Below, in pieces: positions 25,265 through 35,500 of a DNA stretch of 64,000 nucleotides. The position numbers and the translations under genes were made by a program. Position 1 is the stretch's first letter. Each line of letters opens with the position of its first letter. Under the pieces are notes generated by a model. The model searched no databases and had not been told where the DNA came from. It saw only the letters and a list, made by a program, of their open reading frames with translations. Source of the DNA: Pedobacter sp. AJM (GTDB lineage: Bacteria; Bacteroidota; Bacteroidia; Sphingobacteriales; Sphingobacteriaceae); assembly GCF_002197755.1 (NCBI RefSeq), contig NZ_NHOT01000003.1:1-64000 (forward strand). Reading direction: 5' to 3'.

Positions 25265-27682
25265 TTAATTAGCAGATTTTTTAGTATCGTCGTTGGAAAT
25301 GCTGCGTTCACTCTTTTTAATGGAGCCTTTCAGTTTTCCGAATTTCCAGTTCATGCTCAGGTTAATACGCCTGAAGGCGTTTTCACGAATTCGTTCCTGT
25401 GTAAAATTCACCCCTTCATTATCACTTCTATACGCCCTGTATTTTTGAAAAGGATTAGCCACCATGGCCGAAAAAATCAGCTTATCCTTGATAATATCTT
25501 TACTTCCGCTGAAGGCGATGTAATAATTATCATTTGACTTGCCCTGTAACATTACATCCGGCGCACCATAATTTACTGAAACGCTGGACTTCCAGTTTTT
25601 TTCAAACTTATAACTGGTATTAAAATTAGCATAACCGGTAATGCCACTATTTTTGGTGAGCACACCTGCAATCATCCCTTCCAGCCAGATATAATTCATA
25701 TTCGCACTCACGTTAAGGTTCCACTTCCCTGTAATCGGATAATTAAAATTGGCATTGGTACCCAGAAGTTTGTTTTTACCAATATTATAAGAGGTAATTC
25801 GTGTCAGGTTTTCGGCTGCAAAATATTCATATACTTGCTGTTGAGTGTTGTTGGCGAAATTATAGGTTAAACTGATGTTTAAAGATCCTTTCTTAAAGTT
25901 GCTATAGGTCATTTCGAAGTTATTGCTTAAAGCAGCTTTCAGGTCAGGGTTTCCAAAATATTCAAAATTTGGCCTTGATTTATCTACAAATGGATTCAGA
26001 TCCCAAATACCCGGACGCTGAATGCGTTGAGTGAAGCCTAAACTAATACTCTGACTGTTTTTCAAAGTCCTGTTTAAGGAAACCGATGGAATCAGGTTAA
26101 AATAATCAGACTTAACCGTTGAGTTGGTGCTTTCGAAATTGCCTTTCACATCCGTACGCTCCAAACGGGCACCTCCTTTAAAAGTCCAGTCTTCTAATTT
26201 TAAGGTGTAGGTATTGTATACTCCAAAAATATTCTGATCATTGGTATAAACGTTACTTTGTGTTGGATCATTGATATAGATCTGCTGGGCCTCATTAAAA
26301 TTCAGGTACTGAAAATTGCTTTCACCATTTCTCAAAATTGCTTTTACACCTGCTTCTATCGTTAGCTTTTTAAATGGATTAATGTAATCGATCTGAGCGG
26401 TTTGTTCCTTCGATTTGCTCGTATTATCTTGCTTATAGTTCAGTCCCATGTAATTGAACCTGTTGCTAAACATCACATCATTCAACTGTGGTTCAGAACT
26501 GTCAAAAAACTTATAAGAGAAAGTTAGGAGATGGTCTTTTTTATCTTTAAATCCTTTCTGAAAGTTTAGTGTATAGTCCGTTCCACCCCATTCATACCTG
26601 GTCTTGCTATCCAGATCATAACCTGATGATACCGAGCCATCTTTAATATCAAAATGCTGATTTAAGTTTTGTTCATTGTAACCACCGTACGGGTTCACTT
26701 CAAGGGTTACCAGATTTAGGGAATCAATTTCATAGCTAAACTCGCCGCCACCCCAACCCCATTTATTATCTGTTTTTTGCGTACCGAAGGAATACATGCT
26801 AGACGGAATGGCGGTGCCACGGCTGTTTCTCAATTCTGTAATTTTTATGCCATCTATCTGCCACACACCCGTACCACCGTAAAGGCTGGCACCAAAGTTT
26901 CCCTGCTTGATCGTCATGTTTAGATTACCACTCGGCCCGCCTGGAAACTGGTTGCGTACATTCACATTCCCGCTGTAGCCATTCTCCATTTTTTTTGAAG
27001 TGATGATATTGATAATCCCGGCCAAACCCTCGCTTTCATATTTGGATGGTGGCGTGGTAATTACCTCTATCTTCTGCACACCTGCGGCAGGCATGCTTTT
27101 TAGAAATTCTTTAGGATCACGTGTTAAGATTCCTGAAGGCTTTCCATTAATCAGGATGCGGTAATTGCCGGTTCCTTTTAGTTTAACATTGTCATCTGCA
27201 TCTACAGATAGAAGCGGCACTTTACGCATCATATCCATTACAGATAGCACCTTACTTTCAGGGTCAGACTGGATATCATAGGTAATCCGGTCTGGTTCTT
27301 GTTTAATGATAGGTTTACTTCCTGCAACAGATACTTCATTAAGTTCATTACCTGATGAAATAACCAAAATTTTACCGATGTTAATATCCTCTTTAAGGTT
27401 GAGATCAAGCATTTTTGACCGATATCCAAGCGATCCGATAATGATTTTATATTTACCCTGACTAATTCCTTCGAAAGAGAATTTTCCCTGTTCATTGGAA
27501 ACAGCACTTTTAATAACCAACGAATCTTTTTTTAATGCAACGGTAAAATATTCGCCCGGTTTTTGGGTAAGGCTATCGACAATAACACCACTCAGTTGAT
27601 GTTTTTTTTCTTGTGCCTGGAGAGTGAAAAAGGTAAAACTACACAGCAAGGCCATGCATAAGATCGTTAAGTATCTGCTCAT
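25265..27682 (-). CDS. Outer-membrane beta-barrel protein of the PF14905 (TonB-receptor-like) family
   Basis: An 805-aa protein. Signal peptide to about residue 23 (FTFFTLQAQ). Residues 28-115 are a carboxypeptidase-regulatory-like domain (HQLSGVIVDSLTQKPGEYFT), then a plug-like domain (MDMMRKVPLLSVDADDNVKL, KGTGNYRILINGKPSGILTR, IEVITTPPSKYESEGLAGII) and a long C-terminal barrel of the outer-membrane-barrel-3 type. Such proteins are common in Bacteroidota and often respond to ECF or HTH regulators; transported ligand unknown. It stands alone between the DUF2975 operator region and the PepSY gene. Confidence 0.9.
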   Translation of the reverse strand: MSRYLTILCMALLCSFTFFTLQAQEKKHQLSGVIVDSLTQKPGEYFTVALKKDSLVIKSAVSNEQGKFSFEGISQGKYKIIIGSLGYRSKMLDLNLKEDINIGKILVISSGNELNEVSVAGSKPIIKQEPDRITYDIQSDPESKVLSVMDMMRKVPLLSVDADDNVKLKGTGNYRILINGKPSGILTRDPKEFLKSMPAAGVQKIEVITTPPSKYESEGLAGIINIITSKKMENGYSGNVNVRNQFPGGPSGNLNMTIKQGNFGASLYGGTGVWQIDGIKITELRNSRGTAIPSSMYSFGTQKTDNKWGWGGGEFSYEIDSLNLVTLEVNPYGGYNEQNLNQHFDIKDGSVSSGYDLDSKTRYEWGGTDYTLNFQKGFKDKKDHLLTFSYKFFDSSEPQLNDVMFSNRFNYMGLNYKQDNTSKSKEQTAQIDYINPFKKLTIEAGVKAILRNGESNFQYLNFNEAQQIYINDPTQSNVYTNDQNIFGVYNTYTLKLEDWTFKGGARLERTDVKGNFESTNSTVKSDYFNLIPSVSLNRTLKNSQSISLGFTQRIQRPGIWDLNPFVDKSRPNFEYFGNPDLKAALSNNFEMTYSNFKKGSLNISLTYNFANNTQQQVYEYFAAENLTRITSYNIGKNKLLGTNANFNYPITGKWNLNVSANMNYIWLEGMIAGVLTKNSGITGYANFNTSYKFEKNWKSSVSVNYGAPDVMLQGKSNDNYYIAFSGSKDIIKDKLIFSAMVANPFQKYRAYRSDNEGVNFTQERIRENAFRRINLSMNWKFGKLKGSIKKSERSISNDDTKKSAN

Positions 27683-27882
27683 AGAAAATGGATTTGGTCT
27701 GCAAAATAATTTGCCCGGTTATTTACTAGATGCAGAAGTTTAGCGAATGTTGCACAGGCTTCTAAATTTTGTTGAAAATGAATTGAAAATCAACAAATTA
27801 ATTTCATTTGTGCTTTAAAGCAGATCAATCTGACTTGCCGGAAAGTATTCTTTATATGAAAATAATAAGTAACATTTGGATG

Positions 27883-28989
27883 CTATTCCTTGCTGCGCTG
27901 CGGATATTTTCTTTTCATCCATAACAGGCTTCCGGTGATGGATAAAAATGCAGGTGTAAGTCCAAATAAAACATAAATCCATTGAAGTACATGACCGCCA
28001 AAGGCACCTATATGTAGTTGATAAGCCATATATTCAAAACGATCTTCCATACTTTGCTTATCAATTACAGTCTGCTTTTTCAATTTTCCGGTTTCTGCAT
28101 CAAAGGTCATGCTACTCGCCTTTCCCTGGAGCAGTACATTAGTCGTTGATGGCATATGCCCCCTTACCAGTATTTCACCATTCTTAACTGTCGGGATATT
28201 CACTGCAATCGGCACAAAGCCCGGAACATGCACTTTCGCTTTTGCTACAATGTGATCAATATTTGCAGATACCTCGTAATTTTTCTGCTGTTTTGGTAGT
28301 ACCCACATAGAAGGACTGAAATATTCCCTGAGCATCCAGAAACCAGTAAAAAAAAGCAACACATTAAAGACCAGCGACCATACCCCAATAATGCGGTGAA
28401 GAGATGACGCGCCGGTACGCCAGTTGTTAAAGCGAAAACCTGATCTGAATGTTACTACCTGCCAAAAACGCCTGCGGTAAATAATGATGCCGGTGAGCAG
28501 TGAAAGCAACATCAACAATCCCATAATGGCTGTGATCAGCATGCCCGGGATGCCCATCTGCAGGCTGTAATGCAAGGTGTAAAGCCAACGCAAAAAAGAA
28601 GGCGAAAGCTGACCATGATCACCTTCTTTAATAATTTTTCCGGTGTAGGGATTTACAAAAACATAATACAGGTAACTGGTGGTGAGTTGCTCTTGCCGCT
28701 TATAAAGCATAAATTCATAACAGTCGAAACGGTCACTCGGAAAATCATGCAGCACCAGCTTTTTCAGGTTAGGGTGCGTGCGAAGAATCATCCTGTAAAT
28801 ATCATCAGCCGGAACTTTTGTATTCCCGGGCTTCAGATGATGAAGTCCGGGATTAAAGTAACGGTCAAGATCATGCCTGAAAACAAGCAATGAACCACTG
28901 ATTCCATAAAGCAGAAAGAACAGCCCCAAAGCGAGCCCCAGCCAGCCATGCACCTTAAAAGATATTTTTGTCAACCGTTTCATCTTCAT
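27883..28989 (-). CDS. PepSY-associated TM protein (siderophore-linked ferric reductase type)
   Basis: A 368-aa inner-membrane protein with four helices: residues 14-36 (GWLGLALGLFFLLYGISGSL), 146-170, 200-222 (GVWSLVFNVLLFFTGFWML) and 338-360. The first helix has KVHGWLGL, the family's haem-type His. PepSY domains fill the loops (TGKIIKEGD, FDAETGKLKKQ). Members are thought to reduce ferric siderophores. It starts 6 bases after the TonB siderophore receptor gene, so both belong to one transcript. The alternative start two residues later (MKR) is equally possible. Confidence 0.9.
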   Translation of the reverse strand: MKMKRLTKISFKVHGWLGLALGLFFLLYGISGSLLVFRHDLDRYFNPGLHHLKPGNTKVPADDIYRMILRTHPNLKKLVLHDFPSDRFDCYEFMLYKRQEQLTTSYLYYVFVNPYTGKIIKEGDHGQLSPSFLRWLYTLHYSLQMGIPGMLITAIMGLLMLLSLLTGIIIYRRRFWQVVTFRSGFRFNNWRTGASSLHRIIGVWSLVFNVLLFFTGFWMLREYFSPSMWVLPKQQKNYEVSANIDHIVAKAKVHVPGFVPIAVNIPTVKNGEILVRGHMPSTTNVLLQGKASSMTFDAETGKLKKQTVIDKQSMEDRFEYMAYQLHIGAFGGHVLQWIYVLFGLTPAFLSITGSLLWMKRKYPQRSKE

Positions 28990-28995
28990 ACTGCT

Positions 28996-31182
28996 TTAAA
29001 ATTTATACCCGAGGTTTAGCCTGAATTCGCGTGGCGGATAGGGTACATAAGCATAGGCACCAATATTGGCTGAAGATGGCGTAATCCATCCGCTGCCATA
29101 GTTAAACCTATTCAGGAGGTTGTTGATAATTCCGTTGACAGAAAAACGGCTGTTAGACCAGCCTACACCACCATCCAGGCGGAATATGGGGGCCAATGAT
29201 AATTGTTGAAGTTCATATCTCCCTGCCCTGCCTACCTGCCATTGATATCCACCGGAAACTGAAAAACCTTTTAAGCCTGTAAATGGAATAGCATAATTCA
29301 GCCAGGTATTCTGTATGTGCTTTACCCGAAATGGTGTAACCAGCCCTACCCGGGCAGGATTGGTGTCTTTTGAAATATGACTATCAGTATAGGCATAGTT
29401 GATCACCGCATTCAGTCCTTTAAAAACCTCACCTTTCAAATCAAATTCTATACCCTTTGAAAGGGTTTGCCCAAGTTGTGTCTGTACATTAATGGTAGGA
29501 TCGCTCACTTTCACATTATCGCGGATAATCCGGTATACAGAAACGGTAGTATTCCACTTGCCGTTCATCCAGTCTTTTTTCAATCCAAATTCCAGGTTTT
29601 GTCCTTTCAATGGTTTAAATGCTTCACCTGTGGTGGTGTTTACGCCGCTTTGTGGCGTAAAAGTTTCGTCGTAAAGACCATAGACAGAAAATTCAGAAAG
29701 CAATGAATAACTCATGCCTATCTTAGGTGTAAATACTTTGTTCTTGGTGGTACCCAAACTGGTTTTTGAAGCACTTTTTTGCACGCCTGTTTCACTAAAA
29801 GTAAACCTGGCACCAAGTGTTAAGCGGAGTTTTCCCTTCAGCAGTCCGAGTTCATCCTGCACATAGGCAGCCTGATAAGCAATAGATTGCTGGTCTGTTG
29901 CAATATCTGCAAGTGCGCCTGTCCTTACATTGGCATCAAAAGCAATCCCATAAACCGGGTTTGAAGCATCAAGCGGATAAAGCGTTTGATTTGCCGTTGG
30001 ATCGTTAGACCCTGAATAAGAAAGGAAACTTTTGTGATTAATGTCGAAACCTCCTATAAAATTATGTTGGATGTTGCCCGTATTAAATACCCCATTAATA
30101 TAGGGCTGGATAGCCAATACATCGGTATTGAGTCTTTCATAAGTTGCCCTCCGCATGATCAGATTTGGCTGAGCAGCATTGTACCTGGACACAAAAAAGT
30201 AAGTTCCTTCCAGGTGGTCATGGGCATAGGCCGCATTTACCGTTAACTGCCAGTTGGCATTGAAGGCATTGTGATAGCTTAAAAAACCATTGTGCTCAAC
30301 AGATTTCATGGGTGCCTTGTTGGGGTCATTGATGGTGAAATCAGTCGGCAAACTTGCAAATCCATCTGGCGCAAAAACGGTGGCAAAGTATTGCTGAAAG
30401 CGTTGCGACTGAAAAATATATTCAGCTGAAAGGTATGAATGGTTGTTAATGTTGTATTTCAGCACCGGATCTACCACCACCTTATCGTTAAAATTATATT
30501 GCTGAAAGGATTTAGCTTTCTGCGCGGCTGCATTCAGGCGATACTGCCATTTTCCGGCTTTGTCCAGGTTGCCGTCAAAATCAACATTTGCCCTGTACAG
30601 GTTGAAGGAACCAACAGAAAAACCAAGCTCACGGGTATGGGTACCCATGGGTTGTTTGGTTACTATGTTATAGGAACCTGCCGGATCAAAAAGGCCATTG
30701 ATATAGCTGGAAGGGCCTTTAATAAATTCTACCCGGCTGATGATGGCGGCATCCTCCGCACTTGGACCGGCATAGATCATTGAAAGATCCAAACCATTGC
30801 GCATCGGGCTAATCTGAGCACCACGCATAAATACATAAGAGGTGTAAAGATCAGCATTGTTATTCCGTGTGGCACCGCTGACATTTCTGGTTACACTTTC
30901 ATTTACTGAAATGGCCTGCTGATCAGCAATGATGCTTTGATCAATCTCCTGAATATTTTGCGGCAACTGGAGTAAGGGCGTTTTAAGTTTCAGACTGGCT
31001 GACGACTTATTGATGTTGTAACGGCGATAGTAACGCGAACTGATTTTCACTTCGCGGAGTGTTTTTGCCGAAGTATCCCTCACCTTGCTTGTCGAATCTT
31101 TGTTTATTGATGGCTTTTCCTGAGCGAATGCCAGGAATATTTGTAGTACCAGACAGAGTCCGGTAAATATGATTTTTTTCAT
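28996..31182 (-). CDS. TonB-dependent siderophore receptor
   Basis: A 728-aa outer-membrane receptor. Signal peptide to residue 20 (LQIFLAFAQ). A plug at about 60-200 has LLQLPQNIQEIDQSIIADQQ, FMRGAQISPMRNGLDLSMIY, RVEFIKGPSSYINGLFDPAG and SYNIVTKQP, the pattern of FhuE/FpvA-like siderophore receptors; the barrel ends with REFRLNLGYKF. There is no N-terminal signalling domain and no carboxypeptidase-like domain. The inner-membrane PepSY protein follows at once, and small secreted proteins lie upstream. Regulation by iron is expected, but no Fur-like box was made out; a long perfect inverted repeat sits 45 bp before the start. Confidence 0.93.
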   Translation of the reverse strand: MKKIIFTGLCLVLQIFLAFAQEKPSINKDSTSKVRDTSAKTLREVKISSRYYRRYNINKSSASLKLKTPLLQLPQNIQEIDQSIIADQQAISVNESVTRNVSGATRNNNADLYTSYVFMRGAQISPMRNGLDLSMIYAGPSAEDAAIISRVEFIKGPSSYINGLFDPAGSYNIVTKQPMGTHTRELGFSVGSFNLYRANVDFDGNLDKAGKWQYRLNAAAQKAKSFQQYNFNDKVVVDPVLKYNINNHSYLSAEYIFQSQRFQQYFATVFAPDGFASLPTDFTINDPNKAPMKSVEHNGFLSYHNAFNANWQLTVNAAYAHDHLEGTYFFVSRYNAAQPNLIMRRATYERLNTDVLAIQPYINGVFNTGNIQHNFIGGFDINHKSFLSYSGSNDPTANQTLYPLDASNPVYGIAFDANVRTGALADIATDQQSIAYQAAYVQDELGLLKGKLRLTLGARFTFSETGVQKSASKTSLGTTKNKVFTPKIGMSYSLLSEFSVYGLYDETFTPQSGVNTTTGEAFKPLKGQNLEFGLKKDWMNGKWNTTVSVYRIIRDNVKVSDPTINVQTQLGQTLSKGIEFDLKGEVFKGLNAVINYAYTDSHISKDTNPARVGLVTPFRVKHIQNTWLNYAIPFTGLKGFSVSGGYQWQVGRAGRYELQQLSLAPIFRLDGGVGWSNSRFSVNGIINNLLNRFNYGSGWITPSSANIGAYAYVPYPPREFRLNLGYKF

Positions 31183-31226
31183 TATTTTTTTATGAGTAGT
31201 TTTCTAACTACCGCTAATGGTGGAAA

Positions 31227-31250
31227 CGATGATCCATAGCTGGATCATCG
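31227..31250. promoter_or_regulatory. Perfect inverted repeat upstream of the siderophore receptor
   Basis: CGATGATCCA (31227-31236) and TGGATCATCG (31241-31250) are 10-bp arms around a 4-base spacer, 45 bp before the receptor ATG and 66 bp after the previous stop. On the minus strand no T-run follows, so an operator or a leader stem-loop is more likely than a terminator. Confidence 0.5.
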
Positions 31251-31315
31251 CCCAAAAAATTAATTGTGAATAAATTTATTTGCAATATGACCTGAGTGAT
31301 CTTGCGCGTTGCTAC

Positions 31316-31819
31316 TTAATTTTTATCGTGATGATGATCCGCTTGATTTGATGGAGTTATCAGATTAAATTTTTTCAGGTAAGCATGCGATTCATTAAGG
31401 ATTTGATTGTATTGGCTATCCAGTTTTTTAATCTTAATTCGCTCTCCTTCAAAGTACTTAACAGCCTCCGCATTACGCTTTCCTTCTATATCTGGTACAA
31501 AATCCTGCATCCATTTCATCATATCCTGATCTACCTGATTAAGCTTTGTATTTAGTATGGCGATGTTTTTTTGTTCAGCTGTGGTATCAATACCTGGCTG
31601 AGTTATCCTGATTCCCTTCAATCCTGTTCTGGATAAAGTATCCAACATGAGCCTGTATTTTGAGGCCATTTCGCCATCCTCCATTACCTTATTGTGCAGA
31701 TCGACCACTTCCTGGCGAATCACTTTGTAGTCAGGCTCATTGCTACAACCCAAAAATATTGAAATACAGAGAATAAACAGTATCCTGACTGCAGCAGCTA
31801 TTTTAAAAAATCTTTTCAT
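31316..31819 (-). CDS. Small helical lipoprotein ('viral A-type inclusion protein'-like)
   Basis: A 167-aa lipoprotein: signal to lipobox FLGC (Cys about residue 25). The mature part is nearly all helical and charged, starting YKVIRQEVVDLHNKVMEDGE and holding a long central MKWMQDFVP segment. The C-terminus is His-rich (DHHHDKN), suggesting metal binding. Homologues in Bacteroidota carry the uninformative name given in the call. It precedes the siderophore receptor on the same strand with 133 bp between. Function unknown; a role in metal handling is inferred from the His tail and the position. Confidence 0.7.
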   Translation of the reverse strand: MKRFFKIAAAVRILFILCISIFLGCSNEPDYKVIRQEVVDLHNKVMEDGEMASKYRLMLDTLSRTGLKGIRITQPGIDTTAEQKNIAILNTKLNQVDQDMMKWMQDFVPDIEGKRNAEAVKYFEGERIKIKKLDSQYNQILNESHAYLKKFNLITPSNQADHHHDKN

Positions 31820-32013
31820 GATGTTAGCATTTTTAATACGAATTCATATTTACTAAAGCTTTCTACGGTGGGCAGTAAATCTTTAGCAAACAGCATATTT
31901 ATCTTCGAAAAAAGAATACAGGCCATTGCCAGAACACTCCTAATCATAAAGCAGGAACATTTAGCGGCATAAAGAAATATCGTGAGAGCTTTAAGGCTGT
32001 AAGATATAATCAA
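31816..32013 (-). CDS. Possible small membrane peptide, doubtful
   Basis: A 65-aa frame with a hydrophobic N-terminal half (MIISYSLKALTIFLYAAKCS) whose stop overlaps the start of the next lipoprotein gene by 4 bases. The overlap hints at coupling, but base composition and lack of any known family leave it uncertain; it may be chance. Confidence 0.2.
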   Translation of the reverse strand: MIISYSLKALTIFLYAAKCSCFMIRSVLAMACILFSKINMLFAKDLLPTVESFSKYEFVLKMLTS

Positions 32014-32031
32014 AAGCGATAAAGCATAACA

Positions 32032-32415
32032 TTAAGCCTGTAGAATAGCAGCTTTGGGCGGTTGGAAAATGGTAAAAGTTCGGTGTACTGTGTTAAGCAC
32101 CGGACGTTGTGGATAGATAACCCTGATGTTTGATTTCTTAAAAGTAAAAGATGCTGCAGCTACAGGCAGTGCTTCCATGTGATGGCTCCGCTGATTTTCC
32201 CTTTCCTGCTTTTTTTCTTTTTCTTCAGCAAGCTTGAGTTTCTTCATTAAAAAACACTTGCCATTACAATGCATCCAGGGCCGGTCTCTGTTTTCGCATA
32301 GTTTTTCTGAAATATACTTCTGGTTTAACTCAAAACCGGCATAAATGAAAAAACGCGAACAGTTAGATCCGATCAGTGCAACTAATAAAGATATGGCAAT
32401 AAACCTGTTCAACAT
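32032..32415 (-). CDS. Small secreted protein with HCNGKC motif, unknown function
   Basis: A 127-aa protein. Residues 1-25 form a signal or anchor. After it come RPWMHCNGKCFLMKKLKL with a Cys-x3-Cys pair, a highly charged helix (EEKEKKQERENQRS) and a T/P-rich tail. The pattern C-N-G-K-C-x-L-x-K-K is recurrent in small envelope proteins of Bacteroidota near metal uptake genes, as I recall, but has no assigned function. First gene of the minus-strand run towards the siderophore receptor. A metal-binding or redox role is inferred from the Cys pair only. Confidence 0.65.
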   Translation of the reverse strand: MLNRFIAISLLVALIGSNCSRFFIYAGFELNQKYISEKLCENRDRPWMHCNGKCFLMKKLKLAEEKEKKQERENQRSHHMEALPVAAASFTFKKSNIRVIYPQRPVLNTVHRTFTIFQPPKAAILQA

Positions 32416-32513
32416 TCAGCGGCAAAGATATGGAATACAGATTTCAAAAATGAAACAAAACTTATAATATTAAAAATTCAGCATATTGTTTAATCCGTAA
32501 AGAATTGATTCGC

Positions 32514-35500
32514 CTAATCCGCCTCCGTGCGCCGTTTGTGCTTCTCCACAAATTCAGTCGGCGTTAATTCGAACTGGGTATAAAAACATTTACTGAAATA
32601 GGAATGCGAATTGAAACCCACCATATAGCCGATTTCGGCAATGGTATATTCCTGTTCAACCAGTAATTTTGCAGCCATCTTCAAACGAATAATCCGCACA
32701 AATTCATTCGGCACATGCCCGGTTTTGGCTTTGATCTTTTTGTATAAACTCGATCTGCTCAGCCCTACTTCCCTGCCCAGGTCTTCTACTGAAAGTTGCG
32801 GATCGGCAATTCTGGCTTCAATAATCTGTGTGATTTTCGCCAGAAACTTTTTATCCCGGTTTCCGGTATTCAGTATTTCCGTTCCTTCCAGCGGGTTTTG
32901 GGCGAACCGCTGTTTTAAATTAGACTGGCGTTCGAGTAGGTTTTTAATCATCAGCGACAGCTGTTTCCATTTAAACGGTTTCGAAATATAAGCATCGGCA
33001 CCACTTTCCAATCCCTGGATCTCCGCTTCGGTATTCGTTTTAGCCGTAAGCAAAACCACAGGCAAATGACTGTAATCAATATCGTTCTTGATGATTTTAC
33101 ACAATTCAATCCCATCCATTACGGGCATCATCACATCAGAAATGACCAGGTCAACCTGATGATTATCCAATTGTTTCAATCCTTCCTTGCCATTTTTTGC
33201 CCTTAAAGTATGATAACCTTCGGCAATAAAACTTTTGGAAAGGAAATCCAACAGCGAAGGGTCATCTTCCACCACCAGGACTGTTTGCTTTCCTTCATAT
33301 TCTTCGTTGGCTTCTTCCAGCTCAAGTGCTGGTGCAAGTTCATACTGGCGAAATGGAATGAGCACCGTAAAAATGGTTTTTAGTCCTTCTTCGCTTTGCA
33401 CCTCAAGCCGTCCGCCATGTTTTTCTGTCAGGGATTTGGCCAGCGCCAGGCCGATGCCGGTGCCACCCAGATTGGTGTACTGATGCTCTTCGGTTGACAC
33501 CTTAAAGAACTTTTTAAAGATCGAATCCAATTGTGCTTTCGGGATACCAATGCCATCATCTTCTACGCTGATGGAAATCATTTCTTCACCATTGACAGCC
33601 ACCTGCATATCATTGATTTTAATTTCCAATTTTCTCCTGGCAAATTTAAATGCGTTGATCAACAAATTACTCAGAATCTTCATCAGGGCTTCCGGATCAG
33701 CATGAATATCCAGTTTTTCAAATGCAGTGACTACACTAAACTCCAATCCCTTTTTAGTGGCGATTGGCGAGAAACGATCCCTGATGCTATTGATTAAATA
33801 AATCAGTTCTAAAGGTTCGGGATGAATTTCAAAAATATCACTTTCAATCCGCCTGAAATCCAGTAATTGGTTGACCAGTGTAAGCAAGCGGTCTGAGTTT
33901 TCTTCCATCACCAGCAACTGCTCCATACTTTCCGGATCTTTCTTCTTTTGAGTCAGGAGGTGTTCCAAAGGAGCAATAATGAGCGAGAGCGGGGTACGCA
34001 CTTCATGCGCCATAGCCGTAAAAAACTCTATCTTTTGCTTATAAAAATCCTGCTCACTTTTATTTTTAAGCCGTTCCAGCTTGATTTCATTTCGTTTACG
34101 TTCTTTTTCATACACATACCTTCGGAGCCACATGGCGGCTGAAACCAATGCGATCAGGTAAAGAATATACGCCGTAACGGTTTTGTAAAATGGCGGCAGG
34201 ATTTTAATTTTAATACCGGACACTTCGCCGACACCCATCCCTAAATCGTCAATCACCTTCACCTGAAAATGATAATCTCCCGGAGGCAGATTGGTGTAAG
34301 TGGCCTTGCGCTGGCTGCCCACATTGTTCCATCCTTTATCAAAACCTTCCATTTTAAAGGCATATTGGAGTTTGTTGGGTGCAATAAAACTGAGTGAGGC
34401 ATATTCTATGCTCAATACCGATTGATGATGCTTTAAAACAATTTCACTGCTGTAGTTGATGGATTGCTTCAAAGGACTATTATTGTCGTTCCCATCCAGA
34501 TCTTTATTGAACAGCTGAAAATTAGTGAAACTTACCTTTGGTATAGCCGGACTGCTTTTTACCTCCGCTGGTGAAAATGCATTGAACCCGTTAATGCCAC
34601 CAAAATAGAGTTTGCCTGATGAATCTTTATAATAGGCCTTATAATTGTATTGCTGGCTTTGCAGGTTATCCCATTTTCCAAAACTTCTTTTGGTTTTCGT
34701 TTTTGGATGATATTCAAAGATGCCGTTGTTGGTCGAAAACCATAATTTCCCGGCCTGATCTTTTACAATGCCGTAAATTACAGCACTCCTGATCCAGTTT
34801 TCATGATCAAAGGCCCTAAATTTCCCGGTCTTTTTGTTGAGTACATTCAGTCCGCTGCCATCCGTTCCCAGCCATAAATTTCCTTCCCCGTCATCCAGCA
34901 TACAGATCACCTTATTGGAACTGATGGAACCGGTTTTTTGCGAATAGGCATACTGTGTGAGGTGGTTATTTCGATCCATTCTGATCAGGCCATTATCATA
35001 GGTGGCAATCCAGATGACCTGATCTTCATCCTGATAGACCTGGTAGATACAGCTTTTGTCCAGGTTTTTACCTTTAATACGAATAAAGCGATCGTTTTGC
35101 TGATCGTACAAATTCAAGCCTGAAATGGTGGATACCCAGATGCGTCCCTGCCGGTCTTCATCAATGGAGTAAACGCTGTTGTCACTCAGTGAAGCCGGAT
35201 TGGCTGGGTCACTTTTATAACGCCTGATCTTTCCGGTACGCGGATTTAGGATATTCACTCCACCGGTGTACATGCCGATCCAGATGTTGCCGGCCTTGTC
35301 CTGATAAAGCGCATGAATATTATGGTAAGAAAGGCTATCCTGCCCGGCTGAAAAGGGAAATTTGCGGAAGGATTTATCCGTGGTATTGAAATAGTTGAGT
35401 CCGCCATCTTCTGTACCAATCCACATCTGACCGGGTTTGGTTTCTAAAAAGGCACTTACCGCATTCCCGGAAAGGGAATTTTTCACGCCCGAAGGATAGT

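Noticed and set aside
31227..31250. Inverted repeat as rho-independent terminator
   Set aside because: On the minus strand no T-run follows the stem; the plus strand has none directly after it either.
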